Notes under the pieces: generated by a model
Seen by the model: the letters and a program-made list of their open reading frames with translations, nothing else
What the model was told of the DNA's origin: nothing
Databases searched by the model: none
Shown here: positions 34,215 through 42,040 of the stretch, in pieces
Position numbering within the stretch: position 1 is the stretch's first letter
How the letters are laid out: every line of letters begins with the position of its first letter
Position numbers and translations under genes: made by a program
Origin: an uncultured Bacteroidales bacterium
GTDB lineage: Bacteria > Bacteroidota > Bacteroidia > Bacteroidales > Bacteroidaceae
Direction of reading: 5' to 3'
DNA length: 64,000 nt
Assembly: GCA_902787575.1 (NCBI GenBank)
Contig: CADAGX010000011.1
Span: 1-64,000 of the forward strand

Positions 34215-34337
34215 AACAGAATAATAACGCAGAAATGCCCGCATTTTGTATGCGAGAGCCCCACTTTTTTCATTTTGATTGTTGCAAATGGCACCCGAGG
34301 CGGCTGCTTCAGTGTCCGCTGTTGCTGACTGAAGGCG

Positions 34338-35690
34338 TCATGGCGACACGTCCGCGCCGTTTATTCTGACGTTTCGCAACTGTAGCCCTTCGATGGGGTG
34401 ACCGGTGAAAGCTGGTTCGGCCGCACGGTCTGTGACTTCCACGTCGCTGAATTCGAAGCGTCGCAGCACGTATTTCTCCGAGCCGCTGACGTCGAAGAAC
34501 GTGCCGCACTCCATGCGGATGCCGTGGAAACGGATGTCGTTGCACTCAGATTTCGGCATGTCGGCCCTGTCGCCCATCTGGAAGAACTGCGTCCACGGTT
34601 TTATGAGCAGGAAACTGCGGCAGCGCCCCGTGAGGTTTTCGATGCGCACATGCTCGTAATGTTGCGGCGTGTCGGGTCGCATCTTCAGCCACAACACGTT
34701 GTAGGCATCGTCGGCACGGCAGTTGCGCACAATGACATTCCAGTCGTGCACGCTCTCGGAGCCCAGCGTCAGGCAACCATGCACGGTACCGTAGTGGCAA
34801 CGTTCCACAAGAATATTGTAGCACGGGCCGTTCTCGGGCGCCTGGTCTGCAAAAGTTCCTTTGCCGCCTTTCAGCACCACCGCGTCGTCATTCACGTTCA
34901 TGTAGCATCCGCGAACCACCACGTCGTGACACGCGTCAATGTCGATGGCATCGGTGGAAGGTCCTTTGATGCCCTGTGTCGAGGAATAAATGTAGAGGTC
35001 GCAGAATCGAACGCGGTCGCAGCGATAAATATGGTTCGTCCAGAATGGCGAGTTCACAAGCCTGACATCCTGTATTGTGACGTTCGACGAGTTGCTGATG
35101 TACGTGAGGCGTGGCCGCTGCGCGTCCTTGTTTGTGCATTGCGGGTTCCACTTTTTGCGCATCCAGAACTCCTCCCAGTACGGCTCGCCGCTGCCGTCTA
35201 TGGTGCCACGGCCGGTAATGGTGAATCCGTCCAGTCCGTCTGCATTTATCAGCGCCACGAAGTACTGGCACGTCTGCCCTTCGATGCGCGTCTGGCGTAT
35301 GGCAAAGTCGCGGATGCGCTCCGAACCCTTCAGTATGCCGCCTTCTTCGATGTGAAGGTGCGTGCCCTGGCGGAAAAACAGACTGCCGCTGTAGAATGTG
35401 CCTCGTGGCACCACCACTACGCCGCCGCCTTCGCGGGCGCAACGGTCGATGACGGACTGAATCTGCGTCGTCTGAATGTCTGTAGTTCCAGCGCTTACGC
35501 CGTAGTCTGTGAGCCGATATTGCCGTCCCATTGCGCTCAGTTCCACTTTTGCCGTGTCTGCGAACCAAGCGTCCATCACTTCGCCGTTGGGCCACAACTC
35601 GTGAGCCACGGGTTTCTTCTTGCCGTAGGCCGTCAGACACAGCTGGGAGGCCAGCGCAGACAGCAGTAATATCGCGTACACTCGTTTCAT
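34338..35690 (-). CDS. Secreted GH28 family pectinase (polygalacturonase/rhamnogalacturonase type)
   Basis: 450 residues with a signal peptide. Right-handed beta-helix: LTDYGVSAGTTDIQTTQIQSVIDRC at the start, GTIDGSGEPYWEEFW, and the GH28 catalytic set: D247 in GPSTDAIDID (the NTDG site), D268-D269 in VNDDAVVLKGG, and H304 in TVHGCLTLGSE. It would hydrolyse galacturonan or rhamnogalacturonan backbones outside the inner membrane. Starts divergently from the toxin-antitoxin pair; its own -7 element is not obvious. Together with the GH2 and propeller genes downstream it suggests pectin use. Confidence 0.9.
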   Translation of the reverse strand: MKRVYAILLLSALASQLCLTAYGKKKPVAHELWPNGEVMDAWFADTAKVELSAMGRQYRLTDYGVSAGTTDIQTTQIQSVIDRCAREGGGVVVVPRGTFYSGSLFFRQGTHLHIEEGGILKGSERIRDFAIRQTRIEGQTCQYFVALINADGLDGFTITGRGTIDGSGEPYWEEFWMRKKWNPQCTNKDAQRPRLTYISNSSNVTIQDVRLVNSPFWTNHIYRCDRVRFCDLYIYSSTQGIKGPSTDAIDIDACHDVVVRGCYMNVNDDAVVLKGGKGTFADQAPENGPCYNILVERCHYGTVHGCLTLGSESVHDWNVIVRNCRADDAYNVLWLKMRPDTPQHYEHVRIENLTGRCRSFLLIKPWTQFFQMGDRADMPKSECNDIRFHGIRMECGTFFDVSGSEKYVLRRFEFSDVEVTDRAAEPAFTGHPIEGLQLRNVRINGADVSP

Positions 35691-35709
35691 ATATTATAAT
35701 AACGTGTTG

Positions 35710-35800
35710 CGCATGATTTTTTGTATGCGCCGCGTCGATTTTTTCACGTGTGGTTTCGGTTGAAACTGCGTGTGGGAAAATTTTTCTCGCACGCAGTTTC
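35710..35800. other. Paired hairpins between the GH28 gene and the toxin-antitoxin pair
   Basis: GCGCAT (35,710-35,715) can pair with ATGCGC (35,725-35,730). GAAACTGCGTG (35,762-35,772) pairs perfectly with CACGCAGTTTC (35,790-35,800). A CACGTGTGG box lies between (35,745-35,753). Confidence 0.5.
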
Positions 35801-35827
35801 TCCGACGGCAAAAAGAGAAATGGAAGA

Positions 35828-35859
35828 TTTGGCAGTTCGCGCGGAAAGTATTACCTTTG
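35828..35859 (+). promoter_or_regulatory. Promoter of the toxin-antitoxin pair
   Basis: TTTG (35,828-35,831), 20 bases, TACCTTTG (35,852-35,859); 30 bases before the antitoxin ATG. Confidence 0.75.
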
Positions 35860-35889
35860 CAGTCGAAAGTATGACATTGTAATACAAGT

Positions 35890-36147
35890 ATGGCAACAAC
35901 AATTACCAGAAAGCCTGCATCGTTCCGGCTGAGGTCCGACCTGCTGGACGGATTGAGACGAAATGCAGAAAGGGAGAACAGAACGCTCAACAACTATGTT
36001 GAGAACGTGCTGCTCGACATCGTTTACCACGAGCCGAATGCCACCACAAAGGCGGCAATTGCGGAGGCCGCGTCTGGCCGTAATCCCAACAAGGCCTACG
36101 ACAACGTGGATGACATGATGAACGATATCCTCAGCGAGCCCGAATGA
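35890..36147 (+). CDS. Antitoxin-like protein, ribbon-helix-helix type
   Basis: 85 residues. The N-terminal part (TITRKPASFRLRSDLLDGLRRNAERENRTLNNYVENVL) has the short strand followed by two helices of ribbon-helix-helix DNA-binding proteins, and the C-terminus is acidic (NVDDMMNDILSEPE), as in antitoxins that wrap their toxin. Its last four bases (ATGA) overlap the toxin start, a standard toxin-antitoxin coupling. It would bind its own promoter and the YafQ-like toxin. Confidence 0.8.
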   Translation: MATTITRKPASFRLRSDLLDGLRRNAERENRTLNNYVENVLLDIVYHEPNATTKAAIAEAASGRNPNKAYDNVDDMMNDILSEPE

Positions 36148-36416
36148 AAAAACTGCGGCCTACAACCCAATTCCGGAAGGACGTCAAGCGATATAGGAAC
36201 AATGCCGAGAAACTGGCTGCGCTCGAGATCGTGCTGCATTTTCTGAGAAACGAAACGCCCATCCCTTCGGAATTTCGTCCGCACACGTTGCGTGGCAATT
36301 ATCGCGGTTGTATGGAGTGCCACATACAGGGCGATTTCCTGCTTATCTGGTTCGATGAAACGAGCGACACGGTTCAACTCGTCCGGCTTGGCTCTCATTC
36401 CGATTTGTTTGGTTAA
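36144..36416 (+). CDS. YafQ/RelE-family mRNA interferase toxin
   Basis: 90 residues with the YafQ layout: FRKDVKRY, then FRPHTLRGNYRGCMECHIQGDFLLIW, ending VRLGSHSDLFG. Residues that in E. coli YafQ act on ribosome-bound mRNA have equivalents here: H47, H60, D64, H85 and F89 (Trp68 of YafQ is Phe65 here). The antitoxin gene lies immediately upstream with a 4-base overlap. Catalytic set intact, so probably functional, and a chromosomal stress or stabilisation module. Confidence 0.9.
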   Translation: MKKLRPTTQFRKDVKRYRNNAEKLAALEIVLHFLRNETPIPSEFRPHTLRGNYRGCMECHIQGDFLLIWFDETSDTVQLVRLGSHSDLFG

Positions 36417-36444
36417 AGAAAAAAATAATTCGATAGACTGTTAT

Positions 36445-36987
36445 ATGGAAAACTTCAGTGAATTGATACGATTGCGGCGTTCGATGCGCAAGTTCACGCC
36501 CGAGTTGCTGACGTCCGACGAGGTGAAACTTTTGCTGCGGGCTGCGCTGATGTCGCCCACAAGCAAGGGACTCCACAGTTGGGAGTTCGTGGTGGTGGAT
36601 GACGCGGCCGCCCTGCATTCGCTCAGCACGGCAAAAGCGCAAGGCGGCGAGTTCCTTTCAGGTGCACCGCTGGCCGTAGTGGTGCTTGGCGACCCTGCCG
36701 TCAGCGATGTGTGGATAGAGGACGCGTCGGTTGCCACGACGCAGCTGCTCCTGCAGGCTGAGGATCTGGGACTTGGCGCCTGCTGGATTCAGATTCGCGA
36801 CCGTAAGGACGCCGAGGGCGGTGATGCGGAAGAGAACGTGCGACGCATACTGGGCATCCCGTCGCACTTTCGCGTGCTCAATATCGTGGCCGTCGGTCAT
36901 AAAGGCATGGAGCGGAAACCATTCAACGAGGAGCGACTGCTCTGGGAGAAGGTGCACATTTACAGCCCCATGCTGCCATGTTTCTGA
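36445..36987 (+). CDS. Nitroreductase family flavoprotein
   Basis: 180 residues from the ATG at 36,445; longer starts overlap the toxin gene. FMN-binding signature RLRRSMRKFTPELLTSDEV at the N-terminus, AALMSPTSKGLHSWEFVVVDD, and GLGACWIQIRDR near the C-terminus. Members reduce nitro or quinone groups with NAD(P)H; physiological substrate not deducible. It follows the toxin by 28 bases and precedes the DUF2520 gene by 18, so it may share transcripts with either side. Confidence 0.88.
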   Translation: MENFSELIRLRRSMRKFTPELLTSDEVKLLLRAALMSPTSKGLHSWEFVVVDDAAALHSLSTAKAQGGEFLSGAPLAVVVLGDPAVSDVWIEDASVATTQLLLQAEDLGLGACWIQIRDRKDAEGGDAEENVRRILGIPSHFRVLNIVAVGHKGMERKPFNEERLLWEKVHIYSPMLPCF

Positions 36988-37005
36988 TTTCCTGCTGACG
37001 AAACT

Positions 37006-37812
37006 ATGAAAACTGTACTCATCGGAGCCGGAAACGTGGCCACTCACCTCGGGCCTGCCCTGCAAACGGCGGGTTGCCACATAGAGCAGGTGTGGAGCCA
37101 CACGCGGGAATCTGCCAGCCGACTGGCAGACCGGTTGGATTGTGCTTGGACGTGCGACGAGATGGAAGTGCTGCCCGACGCGGAACTCTACGTTTTCAGC
37201 GTGCGCGACGCTGTGCTCGAGGATGTGGCCCGCCGCGTCTATGACCATCTGCTGGACGTTCGGAGTTTCTCGGCCGAGGAAAACGCCGGAGCCGACGCAT
37301 TTTTCGTGCATACGGCAGGCAGTATGTCGGCCGATGCCTTGCCGGCGCCTCGGCGCGGTGTGCTGTATCCGATGCAGACATTCAGCAAAAACCGCGCAGT
37401 GGACTTCCGTCGTATTCCTATCTTCGTAGAGAGCGAGACAGACGAAGCGCTGTTGATGTCGCTCGGCGAGCAGATTAGCGACCGCGTGCTGACGCTCGAC
37501 GGAGAGAACAGGCGCATCCTGCACTTGGCAGCTGTCTTTGCCTGCAATTTCACGAATCACATGTACGACCTTGCCTCGCGTCTGCTGGCCGACCACGGCA
37601 TACCGTTCAGCGTGCTACTGCCGCTAATCGACGAAACGGCCGCGAAAGTGCACGACATGGCGCCTCGCGATGCGCAGACCGGCCCTGCCGTGCGTTACGA
37701 CGAGAACGTCATGCGCCGCCAACTGGCCATGCTTTCCGACGCACAGACGGCAGAAATTTATAAACTATTGAGCCAGAGTATCCATGATAAACTACGACCT
37801 GAAGAAAATTAA
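37006..37812 (+). CDS. DUF2520 / Rossmann-type NAD(P)-binding protein
   Basis: 268 residues. N-terminal dinucleotide-binding fold with [16 protein letters not shown], related to F420-NADP oxidoreductases and pyrroline-carboxylate reductase. C-terminal helical DUF2520 domain ([40 protein letters not shown]). Enzymatic activity not established for the family. Its 3' end overlaps the kdsC-like gene by 29 bases; the pairing with KdsC and Maf is common in Bacteroidetes. Confidence 0.85.
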   Translation: MKTVLIGAGNVATHLGPALQTAGCHIEQVWSHTRESASRLADRLDCAWTCDEMEVLPDAELYVFSVRDAVLEDVARRVYDHLLDVRSFSAEENAGADAFFVHTAGSMSADALPAPRRGVLYPMQTFSKNRAVDFRRIPIFVESETDEALLMSLGEQISDRVLTLDGENRRILHLAAVFACNFTNHMYDLASRLLADHGIPFSVLLPLIDETAAKVHDMAPRDAQTGPAVRYDENVMRRQLAMLSDAQTAEIYKLLSQSIHDKLRPEEN

Positions 37813-38302
37813 GGCCCTCTGCTTCGATGTGGACGGTGTCTTGAGCTGCGAGACCATAACAATTGGCGACGACGGCACGCCGTTGCGCACCGCCAACATC
37901 AAGGACGGATACGCCCTGCAGTTGGCCGTCAAGATGGGACTGCACGTGGCCATCATTACGGGCGCTCGAGTGGAGAGTGTGGCGCGCCGGTACGAGAGTC
38001 TCGGACTCACTGACGTGCATATTGGCTGCAGCGTTAAGAAAGTGACGTACGAGAATTTCTTGGCCAAGTATGGCCTCCGGAACGACGAAGTGCTGTATAT
38101 GGGCGACGACATCCCAGACTTGGAGGTGATGCAGCTGTGCGGCTGTCCGTGTTGCCCTGCCGATGCTGCGCCTGAGGTTCGCGAAGCCAGCATCTACGTG
38201 AGCCATCTGCGCGGCGGCTGCGGCTGTGGTCGCGACGTAGTGGAACAAGTGATGCGCGCACAGGGCCTTTGGCTGAAAGACAACCGTGCTTTCGGCTGGT
38301 AG
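37784..38302 (+). CDS. kdsC: KDO 8-phosphate phosphatase-like HAD hydrolase
   Basis: 172 residues. HAD motif I FDVDGVL with D15 and D17, motif II TGARVES, motif III around K in VKKVTYEN, and motif [10 protein letters not shown] with D108-D109; no cap domain, consistent with tetrameric KdsC. It removes phosphate from KDO 8-phosphate for lipid A core synthesis. The tail holds a cysteine/glycine cluster ([13 protein letters not shown]) that is common in Bacteroidetes homologues. It starts inside the preceding gene (29-base overlap) and maf follows after 38 bases. Confidence 0.88.
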   Translation: MINYDLKKIKALCFDVDGVLSCETITIGDDGTPLRTANIKDGYALQLAVKMGLHVAIITGARVESVARRYESLGLTDVHIGCSVKKVTYENFLAKYGLRNDEVLYMGDDIPDLEVMQLCGCPCCPADAAPEVREASIYVSHLRGGCGCGRDVVEQVMRAQGLWLKDNRAFGW

Positions 38303-38340
38303 GACGTGCAGCGAGGGAAAAAGTAGATGAAGAAAGAGGA

Positions 38341-38919
38341 ATGATGCAACGAGAAAGACATTTTATCTTGGGGTCAAATTCGCCTCGTCGCCGCGAGTTG
38401 CTGGCTGGTCTGGGCATAGATTATGAAGTCCGTGTGGCCAAAGATGTGGACGAGTCGTATCCCGCCACGCTTGTGGCAGAGCAAATTCCGCTCTACATCA
38501 GTCAGCAGAAAGCAAAAGCATACGTGCTTTCGCCCGACGACGTGCTTATCACCGCCGATACCATCGTGTGGCTCGACGGCTGTGTGCTGGGAAAACCTGT
38601 GGATGAGGCTGATGCAGTGAGAATGCTGCACCAGTTGAGCGGACGGACGCACCAGGTCTTCACGGGCGTGACAATCCGTTTCGACGGCGATACACACAGT
38701 TTTGCGGCTGCGAGCGATGTCACCTTCGACTCCCTTACGGACGAGGAAATAAATTACTATGTTAAAAACTTCCGGCCACTCGACAAAGCTGGAGCCTACG
38801 GCATTCAGGAGTGGATTGGCTACGTGGGCGTCACCGGATTGCACGGCTCGTATTTCAACGTCATGGGCTTGCCCGTGCAGAAACTTTATTCCGAACTGAA
38901 AAAACTACATTTGATATGA
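38341..38919 (+). CDS. maf: Maf-family nucleoside triphosphate pyrophosphatase
   Basis: 192 residues from the ATG at 38,341 (another ATG 3 bases on). Signature LGSNSPRRRELLAGLG, then VDESYP, ADTIVWLDGCVLGKP and KAGAYGIQEWIGYVGVTGLHGSYFNVMGLP. It hydrolyses non-canonical or dTTP/UTP nucleotides to monophosphates and is linked to septum inhibition. Its stop overlaps the next start by four bases (ATGA). Confidence 0.92.
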   Translation: MMQRERHFILGSNSPRRRELLAGLGIDYEVRVAKDVDESYPATLVAEQIPLYISQQKAKAYVLSPDDVLITADTIVWLDGCVLGKPVDEADAVRMLHQLSGRTHQVFTGVTIRFDGDTHSFAAASDVTFDSLTDEEINYYVKNFRPLDKAGAYGIQEWIGYVGVTGLHGSYFNVMGLPVQKLYSELKKLHLI

Positions 38920-39437
38920 ACACCAGACACCTTTTGCTCCTCGCATGCGGCCTCATGCTTTTCGTGGCTTCGTGCGACGAGTCCGACACCGACTCCTATA
39001 TGCCCAGCTACGAGGGCTTTCGCATCGAACCCGCTAACCCGCGGGCCGGTGATACACTGCGCGTTACTGCTGTGCAGCGACAGCGCGGAAAACTGATATA
39101 TCACGCCGACTACATGTGGACCCTCACGTACGAATATCATCGCGAAGGCAAGGGCGACACGACTCTCGTTTACCAACCCGCCACCCAGGCTGTGGTTTAC
39201 GACATGGCGAGCGACGACCCAGTGCTTTCCTACGCCATTCCGAGTGGACTTGGCGGCCGGATTCAGGTGGGCTTTCGTGCCGATTTCCGGTATAGCGGAG
39301 TAGGGAAGGGCGGTTACGACGGCGAGAATTATTCGTCGTCGGCTGTGGCAGGTTACATTCTGCCCAAGGCCTCGTCGAGTTACGACGGTTGCTGCGAAGG
39401 CATGACACGCTGGATTCCCATTGCGGCCAACGAGTAA
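38916..39437 (+). CDS. Lipoprotein of unknown function downstream of maf
   Basis: 173 residues, start at 38,916 within the maf stop. Lipobox VASC (lipid cysteine C20), then YEGFRIEPANPRAGDTLRVTAVQRQRGKLIY, beta-strand-rich, with Ig-like spacing. Two cysteines near the end (DGCCEG) stand out. Not recognised. Translationally coupled to maf, so it belongs to the same unit. Confidence 0.7.
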   Translation: MNTRHLLLLACGLMLFVASCDESDTDSYMPSYEGFRIEPANPRAGDTLRVTAVQRQRGKLIYHADYMWTLTYEYHREGKGDTTLVYQPATQAVVYDMASDDPVLSYAIPSGLGGRIQVGFRADFRYSGVGKGGYDGENYSSSAVAGYILPKASSSYDGCCEGMTRWIPIAANE

Positions 39438-39559
39438 AATTCTGCCTCGAGGCGGTTTCCTGTTTGCCGAGCGCCGCCTTTTTGCCGTCATTTACGTTAA
39501 AAAAACTTGCAAACGGGAAAATTCTTCGCCGTAAGGCAGTAAAGTTGGCGGAAAAGTTG

Positions 39560-39567
39560 TACCTTTG
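39560..39567 (+). promoter_or_regulatory. Promoter -7 element of bamD-rpoZ
   Basis: TACCTTTG. It lies upstream of the bamD start and rules out the longer frame beginning at 39,565. Confidence 0.65.
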
Positions 39568-39585
39568 TACCCTGTTATGCAGAAA

Positions 39586-40449
39586 ATGATGAAATTTCGG
39601 TCTGTTTTCCTACTTTTGGCACTTGTTTTCGTGAGCAGCTGCGGCGAATATCCGCGTTTGCAGAAGACGTCGGATGCCGAATACAAGTACGAAGCTGCAA
39701 AAGCATACTTCGCACAGGGAAAATATGGGCGGGCAAGCGAATTGCTGGGCTCGCTTTTGGCCACAATGAAGGGCACGCCCTACGGCGAGGAGTGTCTTTA
39801 TCTGCTTGGCATGAGTAATTTGCTGCATAAGGACTATGAAAGTGCCGGAAGTTACTTCCAGAAATATTATCAGGCATACCCGAAAGGAATTTTTGTGGAG
39901 CCGGCACGATACTATACGGGCTACTCGCTCTACAAACAGTCGCCCGACGCGCGGCTTGACCAAGCCAGTACGCAGGAAGCGATACACGAATTCCAGACTT
40001 TCCTCGACCACTATCCTGCAACCCAGCTGAAGCCTCAGACGCAGGAAATGATAGGACTGCTGCAAGATAGGCTCGTAGAAAAAGAATATCTGGCCGCCAA
40101 ACTTTATTACGACCTTGGGAACTATATTCTCAACAGCCTGTATTCGAGCAGCGTCAGCAACTATGAGTCGGCCGTCATTACGGCGCAGAACGCACTGAAG
40201 GACTTTCCGTTTGCCAGCGCGTCTCGCCGCGAAGAATTTGCCATTCTTATCCTGCGTAGCAAGTATGAATTGGCACGGCAGAGCGTGGAGGAAAAACGAG
40301 TGGCACGCTTCCGAGATGCAATCGACGAGTATTACGCCTTCGTAAACGACTTCCCGGAAAGCAAATACATGCAGGAGGCAAAAGACATATTGGCTGCGGC
40401 CGAGAGCATTGTGAAACGCAAGAAATTGGATATTACACAAGAAGATTAA
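39586..40449 (+). CDS. bamD: Outer-membrane assembly lipoprotein BamD
   Basis: 287 residues if started at 39,586 (39,577 and 39,589 also possible). Lipobox VSSC. Five tetratricopeptide-like repeats are visible (EAAKAYFAQGKYGRASELLGSL, NLLHKDYESAGSYFQKYYQAYP, and so on), the usual BamD body. It helps insert beta-barrel proteins into the outer membrane as part of the BAM complex. Co-transcribed with the omega-like gene 10 bases downstream. Confidence 0.93.
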   Translation: MMKFRSVFLLLALVFVSSCGEYPRLQKTSDAEYKYEAAKAYFAQGKYGRASELLGSLLATMKGTPYGEECLYLLGMSNLLHKDYESAGSYFQKYYQAYPKGIFVEPARYYTGYSLYKQSPDARLDQASTQEAIHEFQTFLDHYPATQLKPQTQEMIGLLQDRLVEKEYLAAKLYYDLGNYILNSLYSSSVSNYESAVITAQNALKDFPFASASRREEFAILILRSKYELARQSVEEKRVARFRDAIDEYYAFVNDFPESKYMQEAKDILAAAESIVKRKKLDITQED

Positions 40450-40459
40450 TTTTATAAAG

Positions 40460-40795
40460 ATGGATTACAAGAAATCAACTGCACCGACCAACACCGTCAC
40501 ACGCAACATCATGGATCTCTGCGAGGAGACGGGTAACATCTATGAGAGCGTGGCCATCATTGCAAAGCGCGCCAACCAGATTTCGGCCGATATAAAGGGC
40601 GAACTCAGCAAGAAGTTGCAGGAGTTTGCAAGTTCGGTAGATAATTTGGATGAGGTGTTTGAGAACCGCGAGCAAATAGAAATCAGCCGTTTCTACGAGA
40701 AACTTCCGAAGCCGACACTCATGGCAACTGAGGAATTCATCGAGGGAAAAGTTTTTTATCGCAACCCGGCTAAAGAGCCGACACTGGAGGCATGA
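40460..40795 (+). CDS. rpoZ: RNA polymerase omega-like subunit (Bacteroidetes type)
   Basis: 111 residues. NTVTRNIMDLCEETGNIYESVAIIAKRANQISADIKGEL matches the omega/RPB6 core: a short helix and the AIIAKRANQI motif. The C-terminal part (EFASSVDNLDEVFENREQ...ATEEFIEGKVFY) is the Bacteroidetes extension. It follows bamD in the same order as in Bacteroides. Overlaps the DUF4293 gene by 4 bases. Confidence 0.88.
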   Translation: MDYKKSTAPTNTVTRNIMDLCEETGNIYESVAIIAKRANQISADIKGELSKKLQEFASSVDNLDEVFENREQIEISRFYEKLPKPTLMATEEFIEGKVFYRNPAKEPTLEA

Positions 40796-41271
40796 TTCAG
40801 CGCGTTCAGTCTCTCTACCTGCTGGCTGCATTTGTGCTCTGCGTGGCTTGCATGAGCCTGCCGCTGGGCTTCTACGTGACGACCGACGGCGTTCGCGTGG
40901 CGAGTCTGACGAATCTTTGGTTCGCTTGGCGGCCTGAGTTTGTGGTAGATGGCATGGTGGCACGCACGATGCGTCCTTGGGCGTTGTTCGTGTTGCTCCT
41001 GCTTGTGAGCAGTATCACGCTTGTGAACATTTTCCTTTACAGGCAGCGGGCGTTGCAAATGCGCGTGAGCAGTTTCTGCATGGTGGTGCTTGCAGGTTGG
41101 TATGCGGCTTACGCTTTTTTTGCCTACGTGCTGGGCCATGGGCTCGAAGCGACGTTTCGTCCGAATTGGTCGGCCGCGTTTCCGCTGTGTGCGCTCATCT
41201 TCCTGTATTTGGCTTTTCGTGCTATTCACAAGGACGAGGCGCTGGTGCGTTCGCTCGACAGGCTGCGTTGA
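40792..41271 (+). CDS. DUF4293 membrane protein
   Basis: 159 residues, four membrane segments (about 8-28, 62-82, 95-116, 127-146), with MIQRVQSLYLLAAFVL at the start as in the family. Function unknown. It starts within the last codon of rpoZ (ATGA) and ends before a terminator; a constant third gene of the bamD-rpoZ unit in Bacteroidales. Confidence 0.85.
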   Translation: MIQRVQSLYLLAAFVLCVACMSLPLGFYVTTDGVRVASLTNLWFAWRPEFVVDGMVARTMRPWALFVLLLLVSSITLVNIFLYRQRALQMRVSSFCMVVLAGWYAAYAFFAYVLGHGLEATFRPNWSAAFPLCALIFLYLAFRAIHKDEALVRSLDRLR

Positions 41272-41290
41272 TGCCGCGTGTCGCAAATAA

Positions 41291-41336
41291 AAAATCGCGT
41301 GCAGTTCGCTCTGAAACTGCACGCGATAATTTTTTT
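41291..41336. terminator. Bidirectional terminator
   Basis: ATCGCGTGCAGTT and AACTGCACGCGAT pair perfectly over 13 bp, with A-rich and T-rich flanks, between convergent genes. Confidence 0.92.
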
Positions 41337-41344
41337 CTCACCCG

Positions 41345-42040
41345 TTATCGCCTCGTCTTCAACACATCGAAGAGATACGACACTCGGCCCACAATGGCAC
41401 CGTTGGCGCTTCGACCAAACGGGTCTTTCTTGCTGTTCTTGAAAATGTCGCTCAGCGCGTAGTAATAACGGCCTTCGAGCAGAAAATGGTGGCCGCTGCG
41501 GGTGCTCACGTCGAGGCCGAGGCCACCAGTGAGGCCATACTCGAATTTTCGTTGCACCTGAAGGTCGTATTGTTGCACCACGTTGTTGGGTCGCACCAAA
41601 TCCCACGTACCGCCGCCGCGTTTCTCGTTTTCGCTCAGGGCAAAGGCCACTTGGGGACCTATGGCAAGAAATCCTTTCACTCCGCCGCGCTCTTTTCCGA
41701 ATCCCAAGTTCGCCAAGAACGGAATCTGCAGGTAGTTGATGGTGCGCTGATAGGTGTTGGTGCTGGTTTCTATCTTCTCGTTCCATCCCAACTGCGTGTA
41801 GTTGGCCTCAATCTGCAGGGCGCAGAGTGCGGCGAAATACTTCTCGCAGGTGTATCTGAGCGTCATGCCGAAGGTTTTGCCCTCATGGTAATTCTGTTTT
41901 ATCGTGGGGATGAACGAGACTTTGTTCATCACATAGCCTCCACTGAAGCCCACAGCCAAGTCGCGACGTGCCTCACCCACTTGGGCGTGTATCGTCAGCA
42001 CAGAAACTGCGAGCAGTAAAAACAGAACAGGCTTCTTCAT
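41345..42040 (-). CDS. porT: PorT-family outer-membrane beta-barrel protein
   Basis: 231 residues with a signal peptide (MKKPVLFLLLAVSVLTIHA). Alternating strands ending in a barrel-like C-terminus (AIVGRVSYLFDVLKTRR). Motif LAVGFSGGYVMNKVSFIP near the start, and the gene starts overlapping the LysM protein stop by 4 bases, as at the PorT locus of Bacteroidales. PorT is needed for the type IX secretion system in Porphyromonas; many general barrels share the fold, so the symbol is tentative. Confidence 0.75.
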   Translation of the reverse strand: MKKPVLFLLLAVSVLTIHAQVGEARRDLAVGFSGGYVMNKVSFIPTIKQNYHEGKTFGMTLRYTCEKYFAALCALQIEANYTQLGWNEKIETSTNTYQRTINYLQIPFLANLGFGKERGGVKGFLAIGPQVAFALSENEKRGGGTWDLVRPNNVVQQYDLQVQRKFEYGLTGGLGLDVSTRSGHHFLLEGRYYYALSDIFKNSKKDPFGRSANGAIVGRVSYLFDVLKTRR

